DNA of 64,000 bases from Tardibacter sp963781025 (GCA_963781025.1 CAWADU010000001.1:33054-97053); one strand, 5' to 3'. Shown: positions 44,709-54,277, counted from the stretch's first letter. Notes: generated by a model not told the origin, from the letters alone. A program made the numbers and translations.

Positions 44709-45100
44709 CGGCCCTCCGCCCCGCGCGCGAGGGCGGCGATGCACGACGCGCGGTCGAAGTCGGCGCCTTCGGGCGTACGGGCTTCGATATAAGTGGTGAC
44801 GGGAATGCCACCGCCCGCCGGGGGATAGAGATAGACGTCGAGTACGCAGACCGGCCCGGCGAACTGGAATTTGCGTGCCGTACCCTCGCGGATGTCGAGG
44901 CCGGGGTCGCCGAACAATGTCTCAAGCGCGCGGGCGTCCTTACCCATCACGCGTTCCAGTCCGGCCTGGTTGATGGGTGGCGGCGGTGCCGCTGCCGCCT
45001 CCGGGCGGGGCCTTTGCGTGGAGCAGGCGGAAAGCAGGACGACAAGAAAAATGATGCAGGCTGAGCGGTTTGGCGATGCGCCTGTTCGAGCGAAAAACAT
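44705..45100 (-). CDS. Predicted lipoprotein, unknown function
   Basis: 131 residues. The N-terminus reads SACIIFLVVLLSACSTQRPRPEAAAAPPPP: signal helix, lipobox LSAC, then a Pro/Ala-rich linker. The remainder (ERVMGKDARALETLFGDPGLDI, CVLDVYLYP and ARTPEGADFD) is a conserved small domain that I do not recognise beyond sphingomonad hypothetical proteins. Possibly periplasmic. It overlaps queG by four bases at the 3' end. Confidence 0.6.
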   Translation of the reverse strand: MFFARTGASPNRSACIIFLVVLLSACSTQRPRPEAAAAPPPPINQAGLERVMGKDARALETLFGDPGLDIREGTARKFQFAGPVCVLDVYLYPPAGGGIPVTTYIEARTPEGADFDRASCIAALARGAEGR

Positions 45101-45207
45101 GGCCGAAAGGATTGGCCGTTCCTGCTTTGCTGGTCAATCATCGTTGCGAGAGACGGTGCGGAGGGTTAGGCAATGCGCGACTTGAATTGGCTGTAGGACC
45201 ATTACCA

Positions 45208-46203
45208 ATGCACCACCCCTCCCTGGACGTGCTCGCGATAGGCAATGCCATCGTCGATGTGATCGCGACGACCGAGGAAGAATTCCTCGCCGCCGAGGGC
45301 CTGGTGAAGGGGTCCATGCGGCTGATCGACGCGGCCGAGGCAACCCGGCTCTATGACCAGATGGCGCAAGGCCGTGAAACCTCGGGCGGATCGGCGGCCA
45401 ACACGGTCGCGGGCGTGGCGGCGCTGGGTTTGAAGGCCGGTTTCATCGGCCGCGTCGCGCAGGACCAGCTTGGCGAGGTTTTCAGTCACGATATCCGTGC
45501 GCTCGGCGTCCACTTCGATACGCCTGCGGGTGCGGAGGAGCCGCCGACCGCACGTTGCCTGATCCTGGTGACGCCCGATGCGCAGCGGACGATGAATACC
45601 TTTCTGGGCGCGTCGCAGCATCTGGAAACCGCAGATATCGATGCCGAACTGATCCGTTCAGCCGGGATCCTCTATCTGGAAGGCTATCTGTGGGATCCCG
45701 AAGCGCCTCGCATGGCGATGAAGGCCGCGATCGAGACGGCCCGCGAGGCAGGTCGCAAAGTGGCTTTCACCCTCTCGGACGGTTTCTGCGTCGACCGGCA
45801 TCGCAATGATTTCCGGGCCCTGCTGGAGGGCAAGAAGATCGATATTTTGTTCGCCAATGAGGACGAGGCCCGTTCGCTTACCCGTACGGACAGCTTCGAG
45901 GCTGCCGCCGACTGGCTGGAAGGCAAGGCGGAAATCGTCGTCATCACGCGATCGGAAAAAGGCGCGGTGGTGCTGGCTGGCGGCGAGCGTCACGCCGTTC
46001 CCGCGCAGCCGGTCGACCGCATCGTCGATACGACAGGGGCGGGCGATCTGTTCGCGGCGGGGTTCCTTGCCGGGCTTGCCCGGGGCGAGACATTGGCCGA
46101 CTGCGCGAAGATCGGCGCCATCGCGGCGGCCGAGGTCATCAGCCACTATGGGGCGCGGCCGGAAGCCGATCTGCAGATGCTGGTCCGGACGCGGCTGGGG
46201 TAG
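45208..46203 (+). CDS. PfkB-family sugar kinase, adenosine kinase-like
   Basis: 331 residues. N-terminal LAIGNAIVDVIA, the PfkB substrate site SGGSAANTVAGVAALG, and the ATP/anion-hole motif DTTGAGDLFAAGFLAGLARG with catalytic Asp. The GxGN-like start and SGGSAANT pattern are closest to adenosine kinases, though inosine or ribokinase activity remains possible. Single-gene unit in plus orientation. Confidence 0.85.
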   Translation: MHHPSLDVLAIGNAIVDVIATTEEEFLAAEGLVKGSMRLIDAAEATRLYDQMAQGRETSGGSAANTVAGVAALGLKAGFIGRVAQDQLGEVFSHDIRALGVHFDTPAGAEEPPTARCLILVTPDAQRTMNTFLGASQHLETADIDAELIRSAGILYLEGYLWDPEAPRMAMKAAIETAREAGRKVAFTLSDGFCVDRHRNDFRALLEGKKIDILFANEDEARSLTRTDSFEAAADWLEGKAEIVVITRSEKGAVVLAGGERHAVPAQPVDRIVDTTGAGDLFAAGFLAGLARGETLADCAKIGAIAAAEVISHYGARPEADLQMLVRTRLG

Positions 46204-46214
46204 CCACCCGCTGC

Positions 46215-46240
46215 AGTCATGCCGGCCAAGGGCGGCTTCC
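46215..46240. repeat. Half element of the CCGTCAT palindromic family
   Basis: AGTCATGCCGGCCAAGGGCG-type arm after the kinase stop, without a clear right arm. Confidence 0.4.
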
Positions 46241-46329
46241 ACACGTCGGACGCGCTCCGCTAATCTCTCGGCACGATCCCCAGCCGGAACCCGCCCGCGA
46301 AGGCGGCGGCTGGGGCGCCGCGATACATC

Positions 46330-47931
46330 CTATCCGATCGGCGGAACCGGCTGCGGCGGGACGTCCGTGTCCAGTTCATGAACTTCGACGAGGCCGCGGC
46401 CGACGTGGCTGCGCTTGTAGCTGTAACCGAAATAAAGCAGCAGGCCGATCGCGCCCCATACCGGAAGCACCAGGATCGCCAGCCATGGCAGCGAGACATA
46501 GAGGCCGACGCATCCGATGATCGCAAGCGGCGCGATAACCCACACGCCGGGCGTACGGAACGGCCGTTTGCGGTGGGGATCCTTCACCCGCAGCACCAGG
46601 ACGGCGATCGCCACCATCATGAAGGCGAACAACGTGCCGGAATTGGAATAGTCGGCGAGCTTGCCCACCGGCAGGATCGCCGCGGCGATCGTCACGGCGA
46701 TGCCGGTGACGGCGGTGACGACGTGCGGGGTCTTGAACCGGGGGTGCACGCTGGCCAGCTTTTCAGGCAGCAGGCCATCGCGCGCCATGGTGAAGAAGAC
46801 CCGCGTCTGGCCGAACATCATCATCAGCACGACGGAAGGTAGCGCGAGAAAGGCGACCAAGCCCAACAGATTGCCGACCTTCACCCATCCGACCGTGCGC
46901 AGCACATGGGCCAGCGCCTCCTTCGAGCAGACGAGCGGCTCGGTGACGCCGCTAGCGACGATGGCGGCGCAGCGACCCGTCAGCTCGGGCGATCCGGGGG
47001 AGAGCAGCACGCCGGCCGCGGTCGTGACCGGCTGCGCGCCCATCGCCCCGATCGCGCCCGAGGCGACGAGCAGATAGAAGAGCGTGCAGATCAGCAGGCT
47101 TCCGATGAGCCCGATTGGCACGTTGCGCTGCGGATTTTTCGTTTCCTCAGCCGCAGTCGAGACCGCGTCGAAACCGACATAGGCAAAGAAGATGGATGCC
47201 GCCGCGCCAAGCACTCCGGTCGTGCCGGTGGGCATGAACGGGTAGAAATGGTCGGTGTTCAGCACCGGCAGCGTAAGCAGGATGAAGGCCATCAGCGCGG
47301 TGATCTTGATGGCGACGAGGACGGCGTTGAACCGCGCGCTTTCGGTGGTGCCGAGGATAAGCAGCCCGGCTACGAACACGGAGACGACGACGGCAGGCAG
47401 GTTGAACCAGCCGCCCACCTCGGTCGCTTTCAGCAGATCGGGTGTCGCGGCCGCGCCGAACAGCAACTGGGTATGGGCGATCAGCGCATCGCCATTGTTG
47501 AGCAAGGCGGGCATGCTGATTCCAAGCGACCCCTTGAGCAGGCCAACGGCATAGTTGGACCAGCCGACCGCGACCGCGCTGGCGCCAACCGCATATTCGA
47601 GGATGAGGGCCCAGCCGACCATCCAGGCGAGCAACTCACCCAGCACCGCATAGGTATAGGTGTAGGCCGAGCCCGAAACGGGGACCATCGAGGCCAGTTC
47701 CGAATAGCAGAGAGCCGCCACCCCGCAAACGAAGCCCGCGATCACGAAGCTCAGCAACATGGCGGGGCCGGCCTTCTGCGCCGCCTCCGATGTCAGCACG
47801 AAAATGCCGGTGCCGATCACCGCGCCGATCCCGAGCAGGGTTAGTTGCACTGCCCCCAGCGACCGGTGGAGCGATTTCTTTTCGGCGGTGGCGAGAATGG
47901 CATCAAGCGACTTGACGCGCCAAAATATCAT
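46330..47931 (-). CDS. APC-family amino acid permease (YfnA-like)
   Basis: 533 residues with about 12 to 14 helices. The first segment has GIGAVIGTGIFVLTS (APC motif), the second VAALCYSELASMVPVSGSAY. A long loop carries two Cys (RCAAIVASGVTEPLVCSK). It most resembles cationic amino-acid transporters of the YfnA/CAT type, probably importing basic amino acids by proton symport, but specificity is inferred. Confidence 0.9.
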   Translation of the reverse strand: MIFWRVKSLDAILATAEKKSLHRSLGAVQLTLLGIGAVIGTGIFVLTSEAAQKAGPAMLLSFVIAGFVCGVAALCYSELASMVPVSGSAYTYTYAVLGELLAWMVGWALILEYAVGASAVAVGWSNYAVGLLKGSLGISMPALLNNGDALIAHTQLLFGAAATPDLLKATEVGGWFNLPAVVVSVFVAGLLILGTTESARFNAVLVAIKITALMAFILLTLPVLNTDHFYPFMPTGTTGVLGAAASIFFAYVGFDAVSTAAEETKNPQRNVPIGLIGSLLICTLFYLLVASGAIGAMGAQPVTTAAGVLLSPGSPELTGRCAAIVASGVTEPLVCSKEALAHVLRTVGWVKVGNLLGLVAFLALPSVVLMMMFGQTRVFFTMARDGLLPEKLASVHPRFKTPHVVTAVTGIAVTIAAAILPVGKLADYSNSGTLFAFMMVAIAVLVLRVKDPHRKRPFRTPGVWVIAPLAIIGCVGLYVSLPWLAILVLPVWGAIGLLLYFGYSYKRSHVGRGLVEVHELDTDVPPQPVPPIG

Positions 47932-48038
47932 GCACTGTCCCCCTGGCTGGACAGAAATCTATCCTGTCCCCCCTTTGCCCTGAAGCGCAAGCTGGCGCGC
48001 TATGGCCATCCGGTCAAGCGGCTTTAACGAAGTGGGCG

Positions 48039-48428
48039 CTAGGAGCGCCCGTCGCGCACCAGCATCGGCCCGAGCGGTCGGCCACCGAAGATATGGACAT
48101 GGAAGTGGGGCACTTCCTGGTGGCTGTGGGGCCCTGTGTTGGCGAGCAGGCGATAGCCGGGCACCACCAGCCCGAGGTCGGCCGCGACCTTGCCCACGGC
48201 TCGTATGAAGCCGGCGATCTCGGCATCGCTCGCGCCGTCGCTGAAATCCGCCCAGGAAACATAGCGCCCCTTGGGGATCACCAGCACATGGACCGGCGCC
48301 TGCGGGTTGATGTCATGGAAAGCGAAGGCGAAGTCGTCCTCATAGACCTTCTTCGCGGGGATTTCGCCGCGCAGGATCCGGGCGAAGATATTGTCGTCGT
48401 CATAGGGCAGGGTGGCATCAATCCCCAT
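48039..48428 (-). CDS. HIT-family nucleotide-binding hydrolase
   Basis: 129 residues, HINT type. HIT motif HFHVHIFGGR (His-x-His-x-His) and the upstream DDDNIFARILRGEIPAKKVYEDD. ATG 48428 starts four bases before the end of hisE. It hydrolyses nucleoside phosphoramidates by family knowledge and commonly follows hisE in sphingomonads. Confidence 0.93.
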   Translation of the reverse strand: MGIDATLPYDDDNIFARILRGEIPAKKVYEDDFAFAFHDINPQAPVHVLVIPKGRYVSWADFSDGASDAEIAGFIRAVGKVAADLGLVVPGYRLLANTGPHSHQEVPHFHVHIFGGRPLGPMLVRDGRS

Positions 48429-48432
48429 CGGT

Positions 48433-48753
48433 TCAATCCTTCTTGCGCGAAGCCTTTTCGTCATGGCCGGAAACGCCCTCGCGCCGGTCAAGCTCAGCCA
48501 TCACTTCCGCCGGGTCGATGTCCATGTCGGCAAGCAGGACGTAGAGGTGGAACAGGAGATCCGCCGCTTCGCCCACCAGCTTTTCGCGGTCGTCGCCGAT
48601 GGCGGCGATGACGGCCTCCACCGCCTCCTCGCCCAGCTTTTGCGCGATCCGTTCCCGCCCGCGCGCGAACAGGCTGGCGGTGTAGGAGGATTTCGGGTCC
48701 GCGCCCTTGCGGGACAGAATGGTGGTGTGGAGGCGTGAGAGCGTGTCGGTCAT
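48433..48753 (-). CDS. hisE: Phosphoribosyl-ATP diphosphatase HisE
   Basis: 106 residues, single-function MazG-like enzyme: SSYTASLFARGRERIAQKLGEEAVE with the metal-binding EExxE (GEEAVEAVIA) and GEAADLLFHLYVLL. Removes pyrophosphate from phosphoribosyl-ATP, step two of histidine synthesis. Lies downstream of hisF but with a plus-strand gene between. Confidence 0.95.
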   Translation of the reverse strand: MTDTLSRLHTTILSRKGADPKSSYTASLFARGRERIAQKLGEEAVEAVIAAIGDDREKLVGEAADLLFHLYVLLADMDIDPAEVMAELDRREGVSGHDEKASRKKD

Positions 48754-48947
48754 GGGGACGTCTTACGCGAGGCTTTTACGTCATGCCAGTACGGGGTGAA
48801 ACCATTGCGACCCCTGATCTGGAAGCGGCCATTCGTGCCCCGCGCCTCAACCGTCGAAAAAAATTGCCGGATGATACCGACTTCCGCAAACCTCGTTCGT
48901 TGTCACGATACAAGGTTGTTCAGGCCGGCCCTGGAAGGAGACGGACA

Positions 48948-49307
48948 ATGCGTGTGATCGTGCTCGTGAAGGCCACCGACGACAGCGAAAAGGGCCAGCT
49001 TCCCACAACCGAGATGCTCGAGGCGATGGGCAGATTTAATGACGAACTGGTCAAGGCCGGCATCATGCTCGTGGCCGATGGCCTCAAGCCCTCCTCGCAG
49101 GGCAAGCGTGTTGCGTTCGACGGTCCCGGCCGTACGGTCATCGACGGACCTTTCGCCGAGACCCGCGGGCTGGTCGCCGGCTTCTGGCTCTGGGAAGTCA
49201 AGGACATGGACGAAGCAGTCGCCTGGGTGAAGCGCTGCCCCAATCCCATGCCGGGACCAAGCGAGATCGAAATCCGGCCGCTTTACGAGATGGCTGACTT
49301 GCAATGA
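48948..49307 (+). CDS. YCII/DGPF-domain protein
   Basis: 119 residues. Starts MRVIVLVKATDDSEKGQLP and holds VIDGPFAETRGLVAGFWLWE with the DGPF motif, and VKRCPNPMPGPSEIEIRPL. GGAAGGAG is seven bases before ATG 48948. The family is often encoded with ECF sigma factors and may be a stress or catabolic helper; no sigma factor is near it here. It faces the opposite way to the histidine genes around it, so it seems to have been inserted. Confidence 0.85.
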   Translation: MRVIVLVKATDDSEKGQLPTTEMLEAMGRFNDELVKAGIMLVADGLKPSSQGKRVAFDGPGRTVIDGPFAETRGLVAGFWLWEVKDMDEAVAWVKRCPNPMPGPSEIEIRPLYEMADLQ

Positions 49308-49443
49308 GAATCTGGCGCCTGGGCGTCACGGAAATCCAAGAGCCTGTGAAGATGGCTGGAGATTCGATTGAAGGTCGAGCATCAATCCGGCGCTTGGGCG
49401 TCGGATCCGCCAGCAATCGCTATGATTGCTATTTACCCCGTCC

Positions 49444-49534
49444 CCGTCATGCCAGCGAATGTCGGCATCCATATAGCCTGTCATTTTGTTGAGCCGCTGT
49501 TCGGGATGGACTCCAGCCTGCGCTGAGGCGACGG
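49444..49534. repeat. Palindromic element between YCII gene and hisF
   Basis: Left arm CCGTCATGCCAGCGAATGTC to CGGCATCC (to 49470) and right arm GGGATGGACTCCAGCCTGCG to CGACGG (to 49534) are roughly complementary. It lies just past the hisF stop. Confidence 0.6.
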
Positions 49535-49538
49535 AAAA

Positions 49539-50303
49539 CTAAAACGTCCGCACCTGCAGCCCCGCGTCCTTCAGCGCTGCCCGCGCTTCGGCGATCGAAT
49601 GCTGGCCGAAGTGGAAGATCGAGGCGGCAAGCACCGCGCTGGCGTGGCCTTCGCGGACACCTTCGACCAGATGCCGGACATTGCCGACGCCGCCACTTGC
49701 GATGACCGGCACGGTCACGCGGTCGGCGATGGCGCGGGTCAGCGCAAGGTCATAGCCGTCGCGGGTGCCGTCCCTGTCCATTGAGGTGAGCAGGATTTCG
49801 CCCGCGCCAAGGCTCGCCAGGCGGACAGCGTGCTCGACCGCGTCGATTCCCGTCGGGCGGCGGCCGCCATGGGTGAAGATTTCCCATTTGCCGGGAGCGA
49901 CCGAACGCGCATCGACCGCGCCGACGACGCATTGATCGCCGAACATGCGGGCCATGTCGCCGATCAGTTCGGGCCGGGCGACTGCGGCGGAATTGACCGC
50001 GACCTTGTCGGCGCCCGCGAGCAGCAGGGCGCGCGCGTCCTCCACCGAACGGACGCCGCCGCCGACGGTGAGCGGCATAAAGCAGACCGAAGCCGTGCGC
50101 GCGACGACGTCAAGGATCGTGCCGCGCCCCTCATGACTTGCCGTAATGTCGAGGAAGCACAGCTCGTCGGCCCCTTGTGCGTCATAGACCCGCGCTTGTT
50201 CGACCGGATCGCCCGCATCCTTCAACTCGACGAAGTTGACGCCCTTCACCACGCGCCCCCCGGCGACGTCGAGACAGGGAATGATGCGGACGGCGACGGT
50301 CAT
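49539..50303 (-). CDS. hisF: Imidazole glycerol phosphate synthase subunit HisF
   Basis: 254 residues, (beta/alpha)8 barrel. RIIPCLDVAGGRVVKGVNF gives the N-terminal catalytic Asp; GADKVAVNSAA and LLTSMDRDGTRDGYDL the C-terminal catalytic Asp and phosphate loops. Uses ammonia from HisH to form the imidazole ring. ATGA overlap with hisA. Confidence 0.97.
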   Translation of the reverse strand: MTVAVRIIPCLDVAGGRVVKGVNFVELKDAGDPVEQARVYDAQGADELCFLDITASHEGRGTILDVVARTASVCFMPLTVGGGVRSVEDARALLLAGADKVAVNSAAVARPELIGDMARMFGDQCVVGAVDARSVAPGKWEIFTHGGRRPTGIDAVEHAVRLASLGAGEILLTSMDRDGTRDGYDLALTRAIADRVTVPVIASGGVGNVRHLVEGVREGHASAVLAASIFHFGQHSIAEARAALKDAGLQVRTF

Positions 50304-51040
50304 TTCGGCTGCTTGCCCGCGACCGCCAGCGCATCGGAAAGCTTCAGCCGCCCGTCATAGATGGCCCGGCCGGTAATGACGCCCTCAATCCCTTCGGACG
50401 CCTCGCGAGCCAGCGCCAGAATGTCGCCCAGGTCGGCGACGCCGCCGCTGGCGATAACGGGGAGGCTGCACTGGCGGGCCAGGTGGATCGTCGCCTTGAT
50501 GTTCACGCCCTTCAGAAGCCCGTCACGGCCGACATCGGTGAACAGGATCGCCGCCACGCCCGCATCCTGGAACCGGCAGGCAAGCTCAATCGCGGAAATG
50601 CTGGAGACATCAGCCCAGCCGCGCGTCGCGACCATGCCGTCCTTCGCGTCGACCGCGACGACGATGCGGCCGGGAAAATCCCTGGCGGCCTGGCGGACAA
50701 GGTCCGGCTTTTCAAGCGCCGCCGTGCCGATCACCACCCGATCGACGCCGAGCCCGAGCCAATGTTCGATGGCGGCGCGATCGCGGATGCCGCCGCCCAA
50801 CTGCACCTTGCCCTCAAACGATTTGAGAATGCCCTCGACGGCCTGGGCGTTGACCGCCTTGCCGGCGAACGCCCCATCGAGATCGACGACATGGAGGTGC
50901 GTCGCCTTCTGTTTCTGGAACAGCGCGGCCTGCGCCGCCGGATCGTCCGCATAGACGGTCGCGCGGTCCATATCGCCTTCGGCAAGACGAACGACCTGGC
51001 CGCCCTTGAGGTCAATTGCTGGGTAGATGATGAGCGACAT
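50300..51040 (-). CDS. hisA: ProFAR isomerase HisA
   Basis: 246-residue (beta/alpha)8 barrel. IYPAIDLKGGQVVRLAEGD (catalytic Asp) and the second half ILFTDVGRDGLLKGVNIKA; it isomerises the aminoaldose to the ketose intermediate. Its start lies five bases from the end of hisH. Confidence 0.97.
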   Translation of the reverse strand: MSLIIYPAIDLKGGQVVRLAEGDMDRATVYADDPAAQAALFQKQKATHLHVVDLDGAFAGKAVNAQAVEGILKSFEGKVQLGGGIRDRAAIEHWLGLGVDRVVIGTAALEKPDLVRQAARDFPGRIVVAVDAKDGMVATRGWADVSSISAIELACRFQDAGVAAILFTDVGRDGLLKGVNIKATIHLARQCSLPVIASGGVADLGDILALAREASEGIEGVITGRAIYDGRLKLSDALAVAGKQPK

Positions 51041-51045
51041 TGTTC

Positions 51046-51675
51046 TTATGGTTTCCAGTCAAGAAAGCGGTCGAGCAGGGCCAACCCATAGCGCTGGCTC
51101 TTTTCCGGGTGGAATTGCACGCCGATGAGATTGTCGCGGCCGACGGCTGCCGCAATCCGCTGACCGTAATCGGTGACAGCGACAAGCTCAGCCGGATTGG
51201 CGACGTTGAAGTGGTAGCTGTGGACGAAATAGGCCTCGCCCGGTTCCACAAGCGGATGCGGCGCGACGGGCTCGACCTTGTTCCAGCCCATGTGCGGGAT
51301 CTTGAGCATCGGGTCGGCCGGGGCGAGACGGATGACTTCGCCCGCGATCCAGCCAAGGCCCCGGTGCATGCCGTGTTCCTCGCCGCGTTCGGCCATAAGC
51401 TGCATGCCGACACAGATGCCGAGGAAGGGCGTGCCGCGCTTGTGTACCGCGTCGCCCAGCGCCTCTTCCATGCCGGGAAGCGCGCGCAGCGCGGCCGCGC
51501 ACTGGCCAAATGCGCCGACGCCGGGCAGGACGATGCGGTCGGCGGAGCGAACCGCGGCGGGGTCGCTGGTCGTCACGACTTCGACCGCGCGCGAACCGGC
51601 GGCGACGCCCAGCGCATTGGCGACCGAGCGAAGATTGCCGGCGCCATAATCGACGAGCGCGATCTTCTCAGCCAT
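51046..51675 (-). CDS. hisH: Imidazole glycerol phosphate synthase glutaminase HisH
   Basis: 209 residues, class I glutamine amidotransferase. Nucleophile Cys in FLGICVGMQLMAERG, His/Glu in GVQFHPEKSQ. It feeds ammonia to HisF. Start ATG 51675 overlaps the stop of hisB (ATGA). Confidence 0.97.
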   Translation of the reverse strand: MAEKIALVDYGAGNLRSVANALGVAAGSRAVEVVTTSDPAAVRSADRIVLPGVGAFGQCAAALRALPGMEEALGDAVHKRGTPFLGICVGMQLMAERGEEHGMHRGLGWIAGEVIRLAPADPMLKIPHMGWNKVEPVAPHPLVEPGEAYFVHSYHFNVANPAELVAVTDYGQRIAAAVGRDNLIGVQFHPEKSQRYGLALLDRFLDWKP

Positions 51676-52274
51676 CAGCCTGCGCCGCCGAGCGTCCCTT
51701 TCGTGGAGGGAATGCTGTCGGCCTTGCGCGGGTCGATCTCGACCGCGATCCGCAGAGCGCGCGCGACCGCCTTGAAGATGCTCTCGATGATGTGATGGTT
51801 GTTTCGTCCATACAGCGTTTCGATGTGGAGCGTGACCCCGGCCGCCTGGGCGAACGAGTGGAACCAGTGTTCGAACAGCTCGGTATCGAAGTCGCCGAGA
51901 CGCTTCTGGCTGAACTCGGCCTTCCACATGGTGAAGGGACGGCCCGAGATGTCGAGCGCCGCGCGGCTCAGCGTTTCATCCATCGGCGCATAGGCATGGC
52001 CATAGCGGGTGATGCCCTTGCGGTCGCCAAGCGCCTTCGACACCGCCTCGCCGATCGCGATGCCGGTGTCTTCGGTGGTGTGATGCTGGTCGATGTGCAG
52101 GTCGCCGTTCGCCTTGACCTTGAGATCGATAAGCGAATGCCGCGACAATTGTTCCAGCATATGGTCGAGAAAACCGATGCCGGTCGAAACATCGTAGACG
52201 CCGGTGCCGTCGAGATCGATTTCGACAAGAATCCGCGTCTCGGTCGTGTCGCGTTTGATGGTGGCGGTGCGCAT
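51675..52274 (-). CDS. hisB: Imidazoleglycerol-phosphate dehydratase HisB
   Basis: 199 residues, dehydratase only without the phosphatase domain of enterics. GIGFLDHMLEQLSRHSLIDL, DQHHTTEDTGIAIGEA and HAYAPMDETLSRAALDISGR are the metal-site motifs. First gene of hisB-H-A-F on the minus strand. Confidence 0.97.
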   Translation of the reverse strand: MRTATIKRDTTETRILVEIDLDGTGVYDVSTGIGFLDHMLEQLSRHSLIDLKVKANGDLHIDQHHTTEDTGIAIGEAVSKALGDRKGITRYGHAYAPMDETLSRAALDISGRPFTMWKAEFSQKRLGDFDTELFEHWFHSFAQAAGVTLHIETLYGRNNHHIIESIFKAVARALRIAVEIDPRKADSIPSTKGTLGGAG

Positions 52275-52368
52275 GATGCCGCGCCCTTAGCAGTTTGAAA
52301 GGGCGAAGCCTAGCGGGTGCGTTGCGGCCTTCCTATATGCTGTTTCAGAACAATTCCCTGGGGATTTC

Positions 52369-52920
52369 ATGAGCGACAATAATAGCTGGCATGGAACGAC
52401 GATCCTTTCCGTGCGGAAGAATGGCAAGGTGGTGGTGGCCGGCGACGGCCAGGTGTCGCTGGGCCAGACGGTCATCAAGGCCAATGCGAAGAAGGTCCGG
52501 CGGCTTGGCGATGGCTCGGTGATCGGCGGATTTGCAGGCGCGACGGCGGACGCCTTCACGCTGTTCGAGCGGCTGGAGGCGAAGCTTGAGCGGCATCCCG
52601 GCCAATTGATGCGCGCGGCGGTCGAACTTGCCAAGGACTGGCGGACGGACCGCTATCTCAGGCGGCTGGAGGCGATGATGGCGGTGGCGGACGCCAATGT
52701 GACGCTGATCCTGACCGGCAACGGCGATGTCCTGGAGCCCACGGACGGGATCGCGGCGATCGGCAGCGGCGGCAATTACGCGCTGTCGGCCGCGCGGGCG
52801 CTGATGGACTATGAGCAGGACGCCGAAAAGATCGCGCTGAAAGCGATGCAGATCGCGGCCGATGTCTGCGTCTACACCAACGAAAGCGTGACCATCGAGA
52901 CGCTGGAATCAGCCATTTGA
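52369..52920 (+). CDS. hslV: ATP-dependent protease HslV subunit
   Basis: 183 residues, threonine peptidase of the proteasome fold. HGTTILSVRKNGKVVVAGDGQVSLG: the mature N-terminus is the Thr after HG; the precursor start MSDNNSWHG is removed. It assembles with HslU. Divergent from hisB across about 95 bases. Confidence 0.97.
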   Translation: MSDNNSWHGTTILSVRKNGKVVVAGDGQVSLGQTVIKANAKKVRRLGDGSVIGGFAGATADAFTLFERLEAKLERHPGQLMRAAVELAKDWRTDRYLRRLEAMMAVADANVTLILTGNGDVLEPTDGIAAIGSGGNYALSAARALMDYEQDAEKIALKAMQIAADVCVYTNESVTIETLESAI

Positions 52921-52922
52921 TC

Positions 52923-52952
52923 GTCATCCCGGCCAAGGCTGGGGTCCATGAC
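52923..52952. repeat. Short palindromic element in the hslV-hslU gap
   Basis: GTCATCCCGGCC-AAGGCT-GGGGTCCATGAC: outer bases GTCAT and ATGAC are complementary and the inner GGCC/GG.CC partly so. Same family as the other CCGTCAT elements. Confidence 0.55.
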
Positions 52953-52975
52953 AAGCAGAAAATAGCAAGGCAAAG

Positions 52976-54277
52976 ATGAGCATCGACAAACTCACACCCA
53001 CCACGATCGTTTCCGAACTGGACCGCTACATCATCGGCCAGAAGGACGCGAAGCGCGCGGTCGCCGTGGCGCTCAGGAACCGCTGGCGGCGGCAGCAGCT
53101 CAATTCGGCCCTGCGGGACGAGGTGACGCCCAAGAACATTTTGATGATCGGGCCGACCGGCTGCGGCAAGACCGAGATCAGCCGCCGCCTGGCGAAGCTT
53201 GCGCAAGCGCCGTTCGTGAAGGTCGAAGCGACCAAGTTCACCGAAGTGGGCTATGTCGGCCGCGACGTCGAATCGATCGTCCGCGATCTCGTCGAGGAAT
53301 CGATCCGGCTGACGCGGGACATCAGGCGCGAGGCGGTGCGCGAAAAGGCGGAAGAGTCGGCCGAGGTGCGGCTGCTCGACGCGCTGGTCGGCAAAGAGGC
53401 GTCCGAAGCGACCCGTTCGACCTTCCGCCAGCGGTTCAAGGATGGCCATCTGACCGACAGCGAAGTCGAGATTGAGGTGGAGGAAGCCCCCCAGATGCCG
53501 TTCGACCTGTCGGGCATGGGCTCCGGGCAGATTGGCATGATCAATCTTGGCGAGATGTTCGGCAAGATGGGACAGCGGACCAAAAAGCGCAGGCTGAAGG
53601 TGCCGGCCGCTTTCGCCAAGCTGGTGGAGGAAGAGGCCGACCACCGGCTGGATGAGGACGAACTGTCGCGCGAGGCGCTGGCCAATGCGGAGGCGAACGG
53701 CATCGTCTTTCTGGACGAGGTCGACAAGATCGCCACGTCCGACGTGCGCGGAGGCTCGGTTTCCCGCGAAGGCGTGCAGCGCGACCTGCTGCCGCTGATC
53801 GAGGGGACGACGGTGGCGACCAAATACGGGCCGGTGAAGACCGATCACGTCCTGTTTATAGCGTCAGGCGCGTTTCATGTTGCGAAACCGGCCGACCTGT
53901 TGCCCGAATTGCAGGGGCGCCTGCCGATCCGCGTCGAGCTGAAGGGCCTGACCGAAGACGACTTCGTCCGCATTCTGACCGATACCGAGGCGTCGCTCAT
54001 CCGCCAGTATCAGGCGCTGCTCGGCACGGAAGGCGTTACGCTGGAGTTCACCGAAGACGGCATCGGCGCGATTGCCCGCATCGCCGCCGAGGTGAATGCC
54101 GAGCTTGAGAACATCGGTGCGCGGCGCTTGCAGACGGTGATGGAAAAGCTGTTGGAAGACATCAGTTTCGACGCCGAAAACCGGCAGGGAGGAACGGTCA
54201 CGATAGACCGTGCCTTTGTGGAGGCGCAGTTGAGCGCGATCGCCAAGAATAGCGACCTCAGCAAATATGTGCTGTGA
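52976..54277 (+). CDS. hslU: HslU ATPase
   Basis: 433-residue AAA+ unfoldase of the HslVU protease. GPTGCGKT (59-66), Walker B FLDEVDKIA, and the C-terminal tail ending SDLSKYVL that docks on HslV. Insert domain I (about 105-235) between Walker motifs is typical. Confidence 0.97.
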   Translation: MSIDKLTPTTIVSELDRYIIGQKDAKRAVAVALRNRWRRQQLNSALRDEVTPKNILMIGPTGCGKTEISRRLAKLAQAPFVKVEATKFTEVGYVGRDVESIVRDLVEESIRLTRDIRREAVREKAEESAEVRLLDALVGKEASEATRSTFRQRFKDGHLTDSEVEIEVEEAPQMPFDLSGMGSGQIGMINLGEMFGKMGQRTKKRRLKVPAAFAKLVEEEADHRLDEDELSREALANAEANGIVFLDEVDKIATSDVRGGSVSREGVQRDLLPLIEGTTVATKYGPVKTDHVLFIASGAFHVAKPADLLPELQGRLPIRVELKGLTEDDFVRILTDTEASLIRQYQALLGTEGVTLEFTEDGIGAIARIAAEVNAELENIGARRLQTVMEKLLEDISFDAENRQGGTVTIDRAFVEAQLSAIAKNSDLSKYVL

